A stretch of 64,000 nt of DNA from assembly GCA_003388555.1 (NCBI GenBank), contig QQVD01000052.1, positions 1 to 64,000 of the forward strand, given 5' to 3'. The stretch comes from Acidobacteriota bacterium (GTDB lineage Bacteria > Acidobacteriota > Thermoanaerobaculia > Multivoradales > Multivoraceae). The position numbers and the translations under genes are program-made. The first letter of the stretch is position 1. The number at the start of each line of letters is the position of its first letter. This document shows, piece by piece, positions 44,911 through 52,951 of the stretch. A model generated the notes under the pieces. That model ran no database searches. It was not told the DNA's origin and worked only from the letters and a program-made list of their open reading frames with translations.

Positions 44911-47721
44911 TCAGTCGTCGCGTTGCGCCTCGGCGGCCGCCGCGTCGTCCTCGCGCCCCATCCGGCGCAGGATCCCGACCCACACCTCGAACGCCTCGGC
45001 GCTGTCCTCGCCGCGCGGACCCTGCACCGCGGCACGGATGCGGAAGGCTCGTTCGGCGTGCGTCACGGCGGCAGCGAGGTCGCCCTGCGCAGCATCGAGC
45101 TCGGCCAGGTTGAGCAGCGGATAGGAGGTGTAGAGGTGGTCGGCGCCGACGCGTTGCTCGAAGATCGCCAGCGCCGCGTCGAAGTCGGCGCGCGCTTCGG
45201 CCTCACGCGCCAAGGCGACCAGGGACTCGCCGCGGTTGTTGCGGTGGATGGCGACGGTGGGGTGGTCGTCCGGCAGCGATCCGCGCAGTAGCGACAACGC
45301 GCGTCCATAGGCAGCCAGGGCCTCCTCGTGACGGTCCTGGTCGGCGAGGGTGGCCGCCAGTGACCCCTGGAGACTGGCGTGGAGGTGCATGTTCTTGTCG
45401 GCCGTGAAGCTGCCGATCTCCTGGCGCAGCAACGCCTCAGCCTCCTCCGGGCGGCCGAGGCGACGCAGGAGCATCGCCCGGTTGGAGCGCGCCACGATGC
45501 GCCCCGGATGGCCGAGGGCGAAGGCTGTGCGGCTGACGCGGTCGGCTTCCTCGAAGACCTCGAGCGCGCTGGCTGGATCTCCCAGTCGGTCGTGCGCCAC
45601 GGCCAGGGTGTTGAGAGCGGCGACGAGGTTGTCCGATCCGGGCGAGGTCTCGCGCAGGATCTCGATCGCCTCGGTGAGCGTCGAGAGGGTCGCCTCGAAC
45701 TGACCGAGGCCGCTGAGCGCATTGGCCTTTCTGGTCAGGGCGTCGGCCAGACTGGGGCGGTCGCGGGGGTCCAGGCGCATCAGCTCGGCAGCCTGCTCGG
45801 CGAGCTGGAGAGCGAGCTCCGGATCTCCGGCGTCCTGAACCACGGCGGCGAGGTCGGCGAGCAGGGGGCCGCGGTGGGCGCTCGTCGGGTTGGCGCGCCC
45901 CAGTGCCTCGAGCACGAGGCGCAGCAGATACCGCGAAGACGTGTACTGGAAACGCGCCTGGCACAGGCGCGCCATCTCCCAGATCGCGTGCACCGCCGCC
46001 TCGCCGGCTCGGACCACTTGGTCGAGGAGGAGCTGGGGGATCTCCTCGTCGCCGCGCTCTCCGCCGACCGGGTGGCTCAGTGCCTGCCCGTCGATCCTGA
46101 GAAGGGTCAGTGCCTCCACCTGCAGCTGCTCGGCGGCGTCGAAATCACCGTAACGACGGTAGAGGGTGCCTAGGGTGGTCAGCAGTCGCGCCCGTGTCTC
46201 GGGTCTCTCGAAGGTGCGGCGGTCGATCTCGCGCCGCCCGGCGGCGAGCAGCTCGAGCGCTGAAACGGGACCTCCACCGACGTGCTGCGGCGAAGTGCGG
46301 TCGAAGAGGGTGGCGATGAACTCGACCAGCTCCTCGGCCTCGTCCCGCGACTGCACCGCGTCGAGGCGCTGTCGCTCGGCGAGCGCCGCGGCCTCGCGGC
46401 TGCGATCCCGCTCGCGCACCAGCTGCAGGGTGAAGGCGAGGCTGGAAGCGATCAGCAGCACGAGCGCGACGGCGCCGACCGTGGCGGGCACCGCGTTGCG
46501 CTGCAGCCACCTCGAGCCACGGTAGAGGAAGGTGGCTGGCCGCGCCGCGATCGGGCGACCCTCGAGGAAGCGCTCGAGATCTCGCTGCAGATCGGCTGCC
46601 GAGGCGTACCTCTTCGACTGCTCCTTGGCCAGGGCCTTGAGCACGATGGTGTCGAGATCGCGCGGCAGCCGGAAGGAGCGACCGGCGGCCCGGCTCCGCG
46701 AGCTGGGAGGTGGCGGATCCAGATCGGTGATGAGGCGGGCCGTCTCGGCCGACGAGATCCCCCGCAGGTCGTACGGCCTGACCCCGGTCAGCAGCTCGTA
46801 GGCGACCAACCCGAGCTGGTAGACGTCCGAGGACACGGTGACGGGCTCGCCGCGGAACTGCTCTGGGCTGGCGTACTGCACAGTCATCGGGTTGTGGCGG
46901 GTGCGTGTCAGGTGGCTGCTCTCGTTCTCGACATCGGCCTCCTCGAGGAGCTTGGCGATCCCGAAGTCGAGCAGCTTGGGGCGCCCGTCCCCGGAGACCA
47001 GGATGTTCGAGGGTTTGATGTCGCGGTGCACCACCAGCCGTTGATGTGCCGCCTGGACCGCGCTGCAGACGCAAGCCAGCAACCTCACTCTCTGTTCGAG
47101 GTCCACCCGACGCTCGGCGCAGTAGCGGTCGATCGGCACACCGTCGACGAGCTCGACCACGAGGTACGGCTCACCACGGTCGCTGATCCCGCCGTCGAGC
47201 AGCCGTGCGATCGAGGGATGCTCGAGCGTCGCGAGGATCTGGCGCTCGCGGGTGAAGCGCCGCACCGCGATCTCGCCGGCCGTCGGGTGCAGCAACTTGA
47301 GCGCGACGGTCTGGGTGAAGGCGCCGTCGTCGCGGGTGGCTCGGTACACCACTCCCATCCCGCCGCGACCGATCTCCTCGTGCAGCCGGTAGCGGCCGAC
47401 CACGCGGTCGCCCTGGCTGGCGTCGTCGTCCGGCAGGCCTCCGGCGCCCTGGTCGCGAGGATCCTCTTCGAGCAGCATGCGAGCGCCGAACAGGTCGATG
47501 CCGCGCCACGACGTCGCCTCGCCCTCGTCGTGCGCCGCGAGCAGGGAACGCAGCTCCTGCAGCAACCCGACGTCGTCGGCGCACTCGGCCCGGAGGAAGG
47601 ACTCGCGCTGCCCGATCTCGAGCTCTCGCGCGAGACCGAAGAGTTCCTCGATGCGTCGCGCGCGCGCGGCGGTCCGCACGCTCTCGTCACCGTCGCTGGA
47701 TCGCATGGGGACCACCATCAT
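44911..47721 (-). CDS. transmembrane Ser/Thr protein kinase with TPR domain
   Basis: 936 aa. Kinase about 111-375: Gly loop IGRGGMGVVY (117-126), Lys142, VHRDIKPSN with Asp234 and DFG 252-254, all canonical. A membrane helix (about 405-425, VPATVGAVALVLLIASSLAF) precedes the C-terminal TPR half ('LAATLADQDRHEEALAAYGRAL', 'LLNLAELDAAQGDLAAA'). An N-terminal region of about 100 residues precedes the kinase. The second ATG at 47706 is an equally possible start. It lies downstream of the FG-GAP secreted gene (66 bp gap) on the same strand, so it may be co-transcribed with it. Confidence 0.94.
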   Translation of the reverse strand: MMVVPMRSSDGDESVRTAARARRIEELFGLARELEIGQRESFLRAECADDVGLLQELRSLLAAHDEGEATSWRGIDLFGARMLLEEDPRDQGAGGLPDDDASQGDRVVGRYRLHEEIGRGGMGVVYRATRDDGAFTQTVALKLLHPTAGEIAVRRFTRERQILATLEHPSIARLLDGGISDRGEPYLVVELVDGVPIDRYCAERRVDLEQRVRLLACVCSAVQAAHQRLVVHRDIKPSNILVSGDGRPKLLDFGIAKLLEEADVENESSHLTRTRHNPMTVQYASPEQFRGEPVTVSSDVYQLGLVAYELLTGVRPYDLRGISSAETARLITDLDPPPPSSRSRAAGRSFRLPRDLDTIVLKALAKEQSKRYASAADLQRDLERFLEGRPIAARPATFLYRGSRWLQRNAVPATVGAVALVLLIASSLAFTLQLVRERDRSREAAALAERQRLDAVQSRDEAEELVEFIATLFDRTSPQHVGGGPVSALELLAAGRREIDRRTFERPETRARLLTTLGTLYRRYGDFDAAEQLQVEALTLLRIDGQALSHPVGGERGDEEIPQLLLDQVVRAGEAAVHAIWEMARLCQARFQYTSSRYLLRLVLEALGRANPTSAHRGPLLADLAAVVQDAGDPELALQLAEQAAELMRLDPRDRPSLADALTRKANALSGLGQFEATLSTLTEAIEILRETSPGSDNLVAALNTLAVAHDRLGDPASALEVFEEADRVSRTAFALGHPGRIVARSNRAMLLRRLGRPEEAEALLRQEIGSFTADKNMHLHASLQGSLAATLADQDRHEEALAAYGRALSLLRGSLPDDHPTVAIHRNNRGESLVALAREAEARADFDAALAIFEQRVGADHLYTSYPLLNLAELDAAQGDLAAAVTHAERAFRIRAAVQGPRGEDSAEAFEVWVGILRRMGREDDAAAAEAQRDD

Positions 47722-47787
47722 AGGGCTGCGCCGGCTCGGTTGGCCTCGGCGGATCCGTGTCCGCTCCCGGAATCGTCGGTTCGGCTG

Positions 47788-49083
47788 CTAGGGCGACGTC
47801 GAGCTCCACTCCGAGGTGTCGCCACCCTCGAAGCAGGCGGTGTGTAGCGGCACGAGCCCGTGGAAGTAGTAGACCGCGCCGGCGCCCGGCTCGCCCATCG
47901 GTCCGTCGTCGCCCGGAGCCCCGACCAGTACCCCGCGGTCGGTGATCGCCACCGCGCTGCCGAAGCGCGAGTCCATTCCGGTCTGGGAGCCGAGCAGCTT
48001 GGCGAGCGGTCGCCAGGAACCGTTGCACTTGCGGTAGACGTAGGCGGCGCCGCGGTCGAGGATGGTGAAGGGCGAGCCGAAGTTCTCCAGCGGTGCTCCG
48101 ACCACCAGAGTCGTCTCGTCGGCGGCGACGGCGGCGCCGAAAGCCGCCTGGTTCTGCGTCCCGAGCAGCGGGCTCTGGGCCTGCCAGGTGGTCGGGCCCG
48201 TGCGTCGGTAGGGATAGACGCCGCCGCGCTCGCCCTGACCGAGCACCACGAGCTCGGGGGCGCCGGCCACGAAGTCGGTTCCAGAGAAGGCCACGCTGGC
48301 GCCGAACGAGCCGCTGCGGGTGGCCGAGAACTCGCTGGAGAGAGGCGAGCCCGTCTGTCTCACGTCCACGTAGCCTTCGCCGGGGCACTCCGCGCCCTGC
48401 AGCAGCAGTGCGCCGTCGCTGGACACCGCGAGCGCGCGACCGAAGGTGCAGTCGCCGCCGAGGATCGCACCGGCGAATGACCAGTTGCCCTGACTCTCCA
48501 GCCACAGGTTGATCCTTCCGACGTGGCCGTCCGGCTCCGGGAAGTTGACTCCGACGTAGGCATGGGTGCCGCCGAGCGCCAACGAGCGCAGGCCTCGGTG
48601 CAGCTCCGGGAGGGATGCCGGGGAGCCGGGCCACGTCTGGCCGGTCGGCCAGGAAGCGGCCCACACGGTTGCTGGGACGTCGCGGTCGGTACCGAAGATC
48701 CATCGGTGGTTCGCGACCGCCGCCACGCCCGTGCCGGCAGAGAAGTCGTCCTCCAGGAAGACGTGCCAGTTCTCCGGTCCGGGCTGCTGCGTCGCCGCGT
48801 AGACGCGGCCGAGGGCGCCGATCGCGGCATGCCTGCCCGAGGCGGCCAGAGTGGCGCCGAACTGGGCCGCCAGACCGAGACTCGCGTGGTCCTGAGCGGG
48901 GATGCGCTGGGTCTCGAACAGCGTCGGGACGGCGGCGCCACGGTTGGCCACCGCGGCGCCCGAAGAGGCGGCGCACAGCACGCACAGCGCGGCGACGAGC
49001 CGGCGCGGTGCGACACCCCGAGCCGGCTGGACGATGCGCCGGACTGCCGGGCCGGTGCGATCGACGGCGGAGCCGGCGGTCAC
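47788..49083 (-). CDS. secreted FG-GAP-like repeat protein with W-S tail
   Basis: 431 aa from a GTG at 49083; no clear SD, so the start is uncertain, and the frame is open to 49395 through minisatellites. A signal peptide (RRLVAALCVLCAASSGAAVA) lies near residue 30. The body has FG-GAP-like blades ('GSFGASVAFSGTDFVAGAPE', 'AAFGAAVAADETTLVVGAPL', 'SRFGSAVAITDRGVLVGAPG'), as in integrin-type propellers. It ends CFEGGDTSEWSSTSP, a variant of the shared tail. It is likely a surface or extracellular protein. Confidence 0.78.
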   Translation of the reverse strand: MTAGSAVDRTGPAVRRIVQPARGVAPRRLVAALCVLCAASSGAAVANRGAAVPTLFETQRIPAQDHASLGLAAQFGATLAASGRHAAIGALGRVYAATQQPGPENWHVFLEDDFSAGTGVAAVANHRWIFGTDRDVPATVWAASWPTGQTWPGSPASLPELHRGLRSLALGGTHAYVGVNFPEPDGHVGRINLWLESQGNWSFAGAILGGDCTFGRALAVSSDGALLLQGAECPGEGYVDVRQTGSPLSSEFSATRSGSFGASVAFSGTDFVAGAPELVVLGQGERGGVYPYRRTGPTTWQAQSPLLGTQNQAAFGAAVAADETTLVVGAPLENFGSPFTILDRGAAYVYRKCNGSWRPLAKLLGSQTGMDSRFGSAVAITDRGVLVGAPGDDGPMGEPGAGAVYYFHGLVPLHTACFEGGDTSEWSSTSP

Positions 49084-49094
49084 GGGCCGGGACG

Positions 49095-49142
49095 CAGGAA
49101 GAGCTACAGGAAGAGCTACAGGAAGAGCTGCAGGAAGGGACG
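49095..49142 (-). repeat. 12-bp minisatellite (CAGGAAGAGCTA-type), four copies
   Basis: Four imperfect 12-bp units lie just upstream of the proposed FG-GAP start. On the minus strand they would encode repeats of ALPV-like residues if translated. The 12-bp period would keep a frame open, but nothing else supports coding here. Confidence 0.85.
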
Positions 49143-49231
49143 CAGCTGCAGGCAGCGGGGGCGGCAGGTTGCCTGGCCTCGTCGACAGCCCAGACGAGAT
49201 CCCATCGAATGGCAGAGTCGAGTCCGTCGTG

Positions 49232-49285
49232 GAGAGCATCGAGAGCATCGTCCAGGGCATCGTCCAGGGCATCGTCCAGGGCATC
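49232..49285 (-). repeat. 9- and 12-bp minisatellite (GTCCAGGGCATC-type)
   Basis: Two 9-bp GAGAGCATC units are followed by three exact 12-bp GTCCAGGGCATC units. It lies in the gap between the divergent FG-GAP gene and the methyltransferase gene (49084-49563, 480 bp), which otherwise holds no recognisable gene. Confidence 0.85.
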
Positions 49286-49563
49286 GTGTTCCTCCTCGGC
49301 TTGCGGGGCGCGGAGTGGAGCCACGGCAGCGCGGGCCCGGGCTCCTCTGACGCCCCTCTCTCCTGCCTTCGCCGATGCGGCGCCGACCGCGCCACCGCTC
49401 ACGTCGAGACCGGCTCCGGCATAGGGAGGGCTTCGGGCCGTGAGAAGCCGCGACGACGAGCTGCCGATAGAGTGCGGCGGTGGACTCCCGAGCTGCACGG
49501 GCCGCCCCGCCGTCGTCGAGTGAGTCGTCCGTGGCGCGGCCGGACCGCGATCCGGTGGCCGCG

Positions 49564-50271
49564 ATGGAGAGCGAGTACTCGCTGCCGGTGCACTGGTTCC
49601 CGAAGACGAGGATCGCCGCCGCCGGCAGGCGGGAGAAGCAGCGTCTGGTGATGGAAATGCTGCGTGCGTTCGACCACGGCCAGCCGATCGACCACCTCGA
49701 CGTCGGCTGCGGCGATGGGCGCTGGACGGCCGACATCAAGGATCGGCTGCGCAACCCACGCCGCTGCTGCGGCGTCGACAGGTCGCGTCGGGCGATCGGC
49801 TTCGCCACCTTGATCCGACCCGACATCGACTTCCAGGTGGCGCAGGGCGAGCAGCTGCCTTTCGAGGACGACAGCTTCGATCTGGTCTCGGCGGTCGAGG
49901 TCCTCGAGCACGTCGAGGACGGCGCCGAGGAGCGCTTCCTGGCGCAGATCGCACGGGTGCTGCGACCGGGCGGCCGTCTGCTGCTGACCACGCCGTCGCA
50001 CCTGGTTCCCCTGCCGGCGACCCACTTCCGCCACTACACCCAGGAGCGACTCGGTCAGCTGATCGAGGGCGCCGGGTTCGAGATCGCCGTCTGGCGCGGC
50101 CACGGCATCCCCGTGGGCGCCGCGGTGTGGAGGCTCGTCCTCTGGTGCAACGAGTTCCCGCTGCTGTGGAAGCTGGGGCGGTTCCGCTACGCCGAGGCCT
50201 CCCCCGGGCGCACAGCGAACCACGTCCTGCTGGCGCGGCTCTCCGGGACGGGTGGCGAGTCGGCGCGATGA
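49564..50271 (+). CDS. class I SAM-dependent methyltransferase
   Basis: 235 aa from the ATG at 49564 (open frame from a GTG at 49480; neither has a clear SD). SAM motif I is LDVGCGDGRW, acidic motif II is CCGVDRS, and 'LPFEDDSFDLVSAVEVLEHV' and 'ARVLRPGGRLLLTTP' mark the methyltransferase 11/25 fold. The substrate is unknown. It is the first of four plus-strand genes (methyltransferase, DUF3616, MBL, SRPBCC), the last three of which are closely spaced. Confidence 0.9.
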   Translation: MESEYSLPVHWFPKTRIAAAGRREKQRLVMEMLRAFDHGQPIDHLDVGCGDGRWTADIKDRLRNPRRCCGVDRSRRAIGFATLIRPDIDFQVAQGEQLPFEDDSFDLVSAVEVLEHVEDGAEERFLAQIARVLRPGGRLLLTTPSHLVPLPATHFRHYTQERLGQLIEGAGFEIAVWRGHGIPVGAAVWRLVLWCNEFPLLWKLGRFRYAEASPGRTANHVLLARLSGTGGESAR

Positions 50272-50400
50272 GAGCTCGGTCGAGGTGGCCGGCCTGAGTC
50301 GCGTCGATCTCGCCTGCCGGTCTTGGGCCGAACGGGCGCTCGGCGGCGCGGTCCGGCGTCGCGGCGGCGCTGCCCCGCCTCGTGGTGTAATCGGTTCGCG

Positions 50401-51534
50401 ATGCGAGAGGCGACGAACGACCTTTACGAAGTCCGAAGCGAGCCCGAAGAGCGGATCCGCCTCGAGTTCCGCGCCGCCGAGGAGCTGGAGCGGATCGACG
50501 ATGCCCTCGAGCGGGACATCTCGGCGCTCGCGGTCCACGCACGAAGCCTCTTCTATGCCTGCGACGAGACGGCGACCGTCGAGCGCCTGCTCTGGGACTC
50601 TCGGCGAGGGGCCTTCGGCAGCCACCGCTCGTTCGCCCTCGGCGAGCACTTCGACCTGCCCGACGGCCCCGACGGCGAGATGGACATCGAGGGGCTGGCG
50701 ATCGACGGCGGCTACCTCTGGATCACCGGATCGCACAGCTACAAGCGCGACGATCCCGACGAGGGTGACACCGACCTCTCGAGCCTCGACGACATCGACG
50801 TCGATCCCAACCGTGGTTTCCTCGGCCGGGTGCCGCTGGTGGACCGGGGAGACGGTGAGCTCGAGCCGGTCGGCCGGATCGAGACGCTGGATGGCGTGGA
50901 GCGCACCGCGGCGTGCATGAAGATGCGCGACGACGGCCGCACGCTGCTGCGCAAACGGCTGTCCGGCGACCGTCTGCTGGCTCCTTTCATGGGCCTTCCC
51001 TGCAAGGAGAACGGATTCGACGTCGAGGGCCTGGCGGCCAGCGGCGATCGGCTCTGGCTGGGGCTGCGCGGCCCGGTCATCGGCCAGCGCTCGCTGCTCG
51101 TCGAGGTGCGCACCAAGACCACGAAGAAGGGCTGGTTGAAGCCGCGGCGACTGAGTGACGGCCGACGCTACCGGCTGGTGGCGCTACCTCTCGACGGGCT
51201 CGGGGTGCGCGACCTCCTGATCGACGGCGACAGGATGCTGGTGCTCGCCGGCGCGACCACCGATGTCGAAGGGCCGCAGTCGATCTACTCGGTGGAACTG
51301 TCGCGGCTCGACGAAGCGGCGGTGGTCGCCGAGGCTGACGTGGTGCGGATCCTCGACCTGCCGGTACACCGCGGCTGCGACCATGCGGAGGGCATCGCGT
51401 TCTTCGAACGCGAGGGTCGCCGCTGCCTCGCGGTGGCCTACGATGCTCCGGCCGACGACCGGATCGACGAGAAAGACCACTGGCTCGAGCTCGATCTCTT
51501 CGACGTCCTGACGCGAGTGGGCGGCTCTTCTTGA
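50401..51534 (+). CDS. DUF3616 domain protein
   Basis: 377 aa. It has the beta-propeller-like DUF3616 layout: 'LEFRAAEELERIDDALERDIS', then 'DIEGLAIDGGYLWITGSHS', 'GFDVEGLAASGDRLWLGLRGP' and 'GCDHAEGIAFFE'. No signal peptide, so it is cytoplasmic. Function unknown. Its stop overlaps the start of the MBL-fold gene by 4 bp, so the two are probably translated together. Confidence 0.9.
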   Translation: MREATNDLYEVRSEPEERIRLEFRAAEELERIDDALERDISALAVHARSLFYACDETATVERLLWDSRRGAFGSHRSFALGEHFDLPDGPDGEMDIEGLAIDGGYLWITGSHSYKRDDPDEGDTDLSSLDDIDVDPNRGFLGRVPLVDRGDGELEPVGRIETLDGVERTAACMKMRDDGRTLLRKRLSGDRLLAPFMGLPCKENGFDVEGLAASGDRLWLGLRGPVIGQRSLLVEVRTKTTKKGWLKPRRLSDGRRYRLVALPLDGLGVRDLLIDGDRMLVLAGATTDVEGPQSIYSVELSRLDEAAVVAEADVVRILDLPVHRGCDHAEGIAFFEREGRRCLAVAYDAPADDRIDEKDHWLELDLFDVLTRVGGSS

Positions 51535-52463
51535 GCGGACCTCCCAGAGTGCTCCGAGGTGCCGGAGCGGCGGGGTGCCACCGGGTGGGAGAGGTGCGGA
51601 TCCGCCGCGTCGTCGAGCTCGAGGCGGCTGGCGGCACCCGCTTCCTGCTTCCCGACGCGACGCGCGAGGCGGTGCGCGAGATCGACTGGCTACGACCTCA
51701 CTTCGCCGACGCAGAGGGCAATCTGATCCTCAGCATCCACTCGTGGCTGCTCGATACCCCGAGCGGGCGTGTCGTCGTCGACACCGGGCTGGGCAACGAC
51801 AAGCAGCGCGAGATCCCGCTCTGGAATGCGCGCTCCGGCCCCTATCTCGAAGAGCTGACGTCGGCGGGCTTCGCTCCCGGCGACATCGATCTGGTGATCA
51901 ACACCCACCTGCACGTCGACCACGTCGGCTGGAACACGCGCTGGCGCGACGGAGCGTGGACTCCGACATTCCCCTCAGCACGCTACCTCCTGGGGCGTGT
52001 CGAGTGGGAGCACTGGAGCCGGCGACCGGAGCCGCAGTACCGGCAGGTGATCGACGACTCGGTGCGGCCGGTCGTCGAGGCGGGGCTCGCCGACCTGTTC
52101 GAGATGGACCAGAGACTGACCCCGGAGATCTCGGCCGAGCCCACCACCGGCCACAGCATCGGTCACGTCAGCCTGTGGATCGAGTCGGCCGGCGAGAGAG
52201 CGCTCGTCAGCGGCGACTTCCTCCACCATCCCGCCCAGGCGGCGCGGCCCGAGTGGTGCAGCACCGCCGACCACGATCGCGACCAGGCGATCGCGACGCG
52301 GCGACGGATGCTCGCCCGTCTCGCCGACGAGGGCGTGGCGGTCTTCGGCATGCACTTCGGCGAGCCCTGCCGGGTGCTGCGCGACGGCGACGCCTTCCGG
52401 CTCGAGCCCACCACCTCGTCCGAGAGCGCTCTGACCGGCTCTGACCGGCGGACCTCCGACTGA
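51531..52463 (+). CDS. MBL-fold metallo-hydrolase
   Basis: 310 aa from a TTG that overlaps the DUF3616 stop (TTGA); in-frame GTG codons at 51585 and 51594 are alternatives. The metal-binding THLHVDH (His126, His128, Asp130, His131) and later His in 'TTGHSIGHVSLW' and 'MHFGEPCRV' form the dinuclear zinc site. It resembles lactonase or N-acyl homoserine lactonase-like hydrolases in layout. Substrate unknown. Confidence 0.92.
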   Translation: MSGPPRVLRGAGAAGCHRVGEVRIRRVVELEAAGGTRFLLPDATREAVREIDWLRPHFADAEGNLILSIHSWLLDTPSGRVVVDTGLGNDKQREIPLWNARSGPYLEELTSAGFAPGDIDLVINTHLHVDHVGWNTRWRDGAWTPTFPSARYLLGRVEWEHWSRRPEPQYRQVIDDSVRPVVEAGLADLFEMDQRLTPEISAEPTTGHSIGHVSLWIESAGERALVSGDFLHHPAQAARPEWCSTADHDRDQAIATRRRMLARLADEGVAVFGMHFGEPCRVLRDGDAFRLEPTTSSESALTGSDRRTSD

Positions 52464-52476
52464 ACGGAGCGATTCC

Positions 52477-52947
52477 CTGCACTTCGTCCAGCGCAGCACC
52501 ATCGCCGCCCCGGCGCAGCGGGTCTTCGCCTTCCACGAGGAGCCCGACGCCTTCGCCCGACTGCAGCCGCCCTGGCAGAGGGTGGAGATCGTGCAGCCGC
52601 CGACATCGCTCGAGGTCGGCACCCGGGTCGTGTTGCGGGTCCGGGTCGGACCGCTGTGGCAGACGATCGAGGCCGAGCACGTCGCCTACGAGCCGGGCCG
52701 CTCGTTCACCGACCGCATGGTGCGAGGACCCTTCGCCGAATGGCTGCACCGACACATCGTCGAGCCGATCGACGCGAGTTCCTGCGAGCTGATCGACGAC
52801 GTGACCTTTCGGCTGCCGCTGGGAGCCCTCGGACGCGTCTGCGGCGGCTGGTACGCGCGCCGGCAGCTGCAGAGGCTGTTCGACTACCGCCACGAGGTGA
52901 CGCGACGGGCCTGCGAACGACCGGAGGTGTCGGCTGCCAGTCGTTAG
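52477..52947 (+). CDS. SRPBCC (START-like) family protein, apparent CTG start
   Basis: 156 aa. The family's conserved N-terminus, LHFVQRSTIAAPAQRVFAF, begins at CTG 52477 with GGAG seven bases upstream; I found no ATG, GTG or TTG in frame between the previous stop and this point. The remainder fits the polyketide-cyclase-like pattern 'RVEIVQPPTSLEVGTRV', 'RGPFAEWLHRH' and 'LPLGALGRVCGG'. The first alternative start in frame (GTG 52582) would remove 35 conserved residues. It sits 13 bp after the MBL gene and ends 4 bp before the convergent hybrid kinase stop. Confidence 0.72.
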   Translation: MHFVQRSTIAAPAQRVFAFHEEPDAFARLQPPWQRVEIVQPPTSLEVGTRVVLRVRVGPLWQTIEAEHVAYEPGRSFTDRMVRGPFAEWLHRHIVEPIDASSCELIDDVTFRLPLGALGRVCGGWYARRQLQRLFDYRHEVTRRACERPEVSAASR

Positions 52948-52951
52948 CGCC

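Noticed and set aside
44786-49285. CRISPR or mobile-element ends in the short tandem arrays
   Set aside because: Periods of 9 and 12 bp without spacers, no transposase and no target-site duplications.
47687-49498. A 603-aa minus-strand frame overlapping the FG-GAP gene
   Set aside because: A shadow in another frame: Arg/Pro-rich, no signal peptide, whereas the overlapping frame has a signal peptide and FG-GAP repeats.
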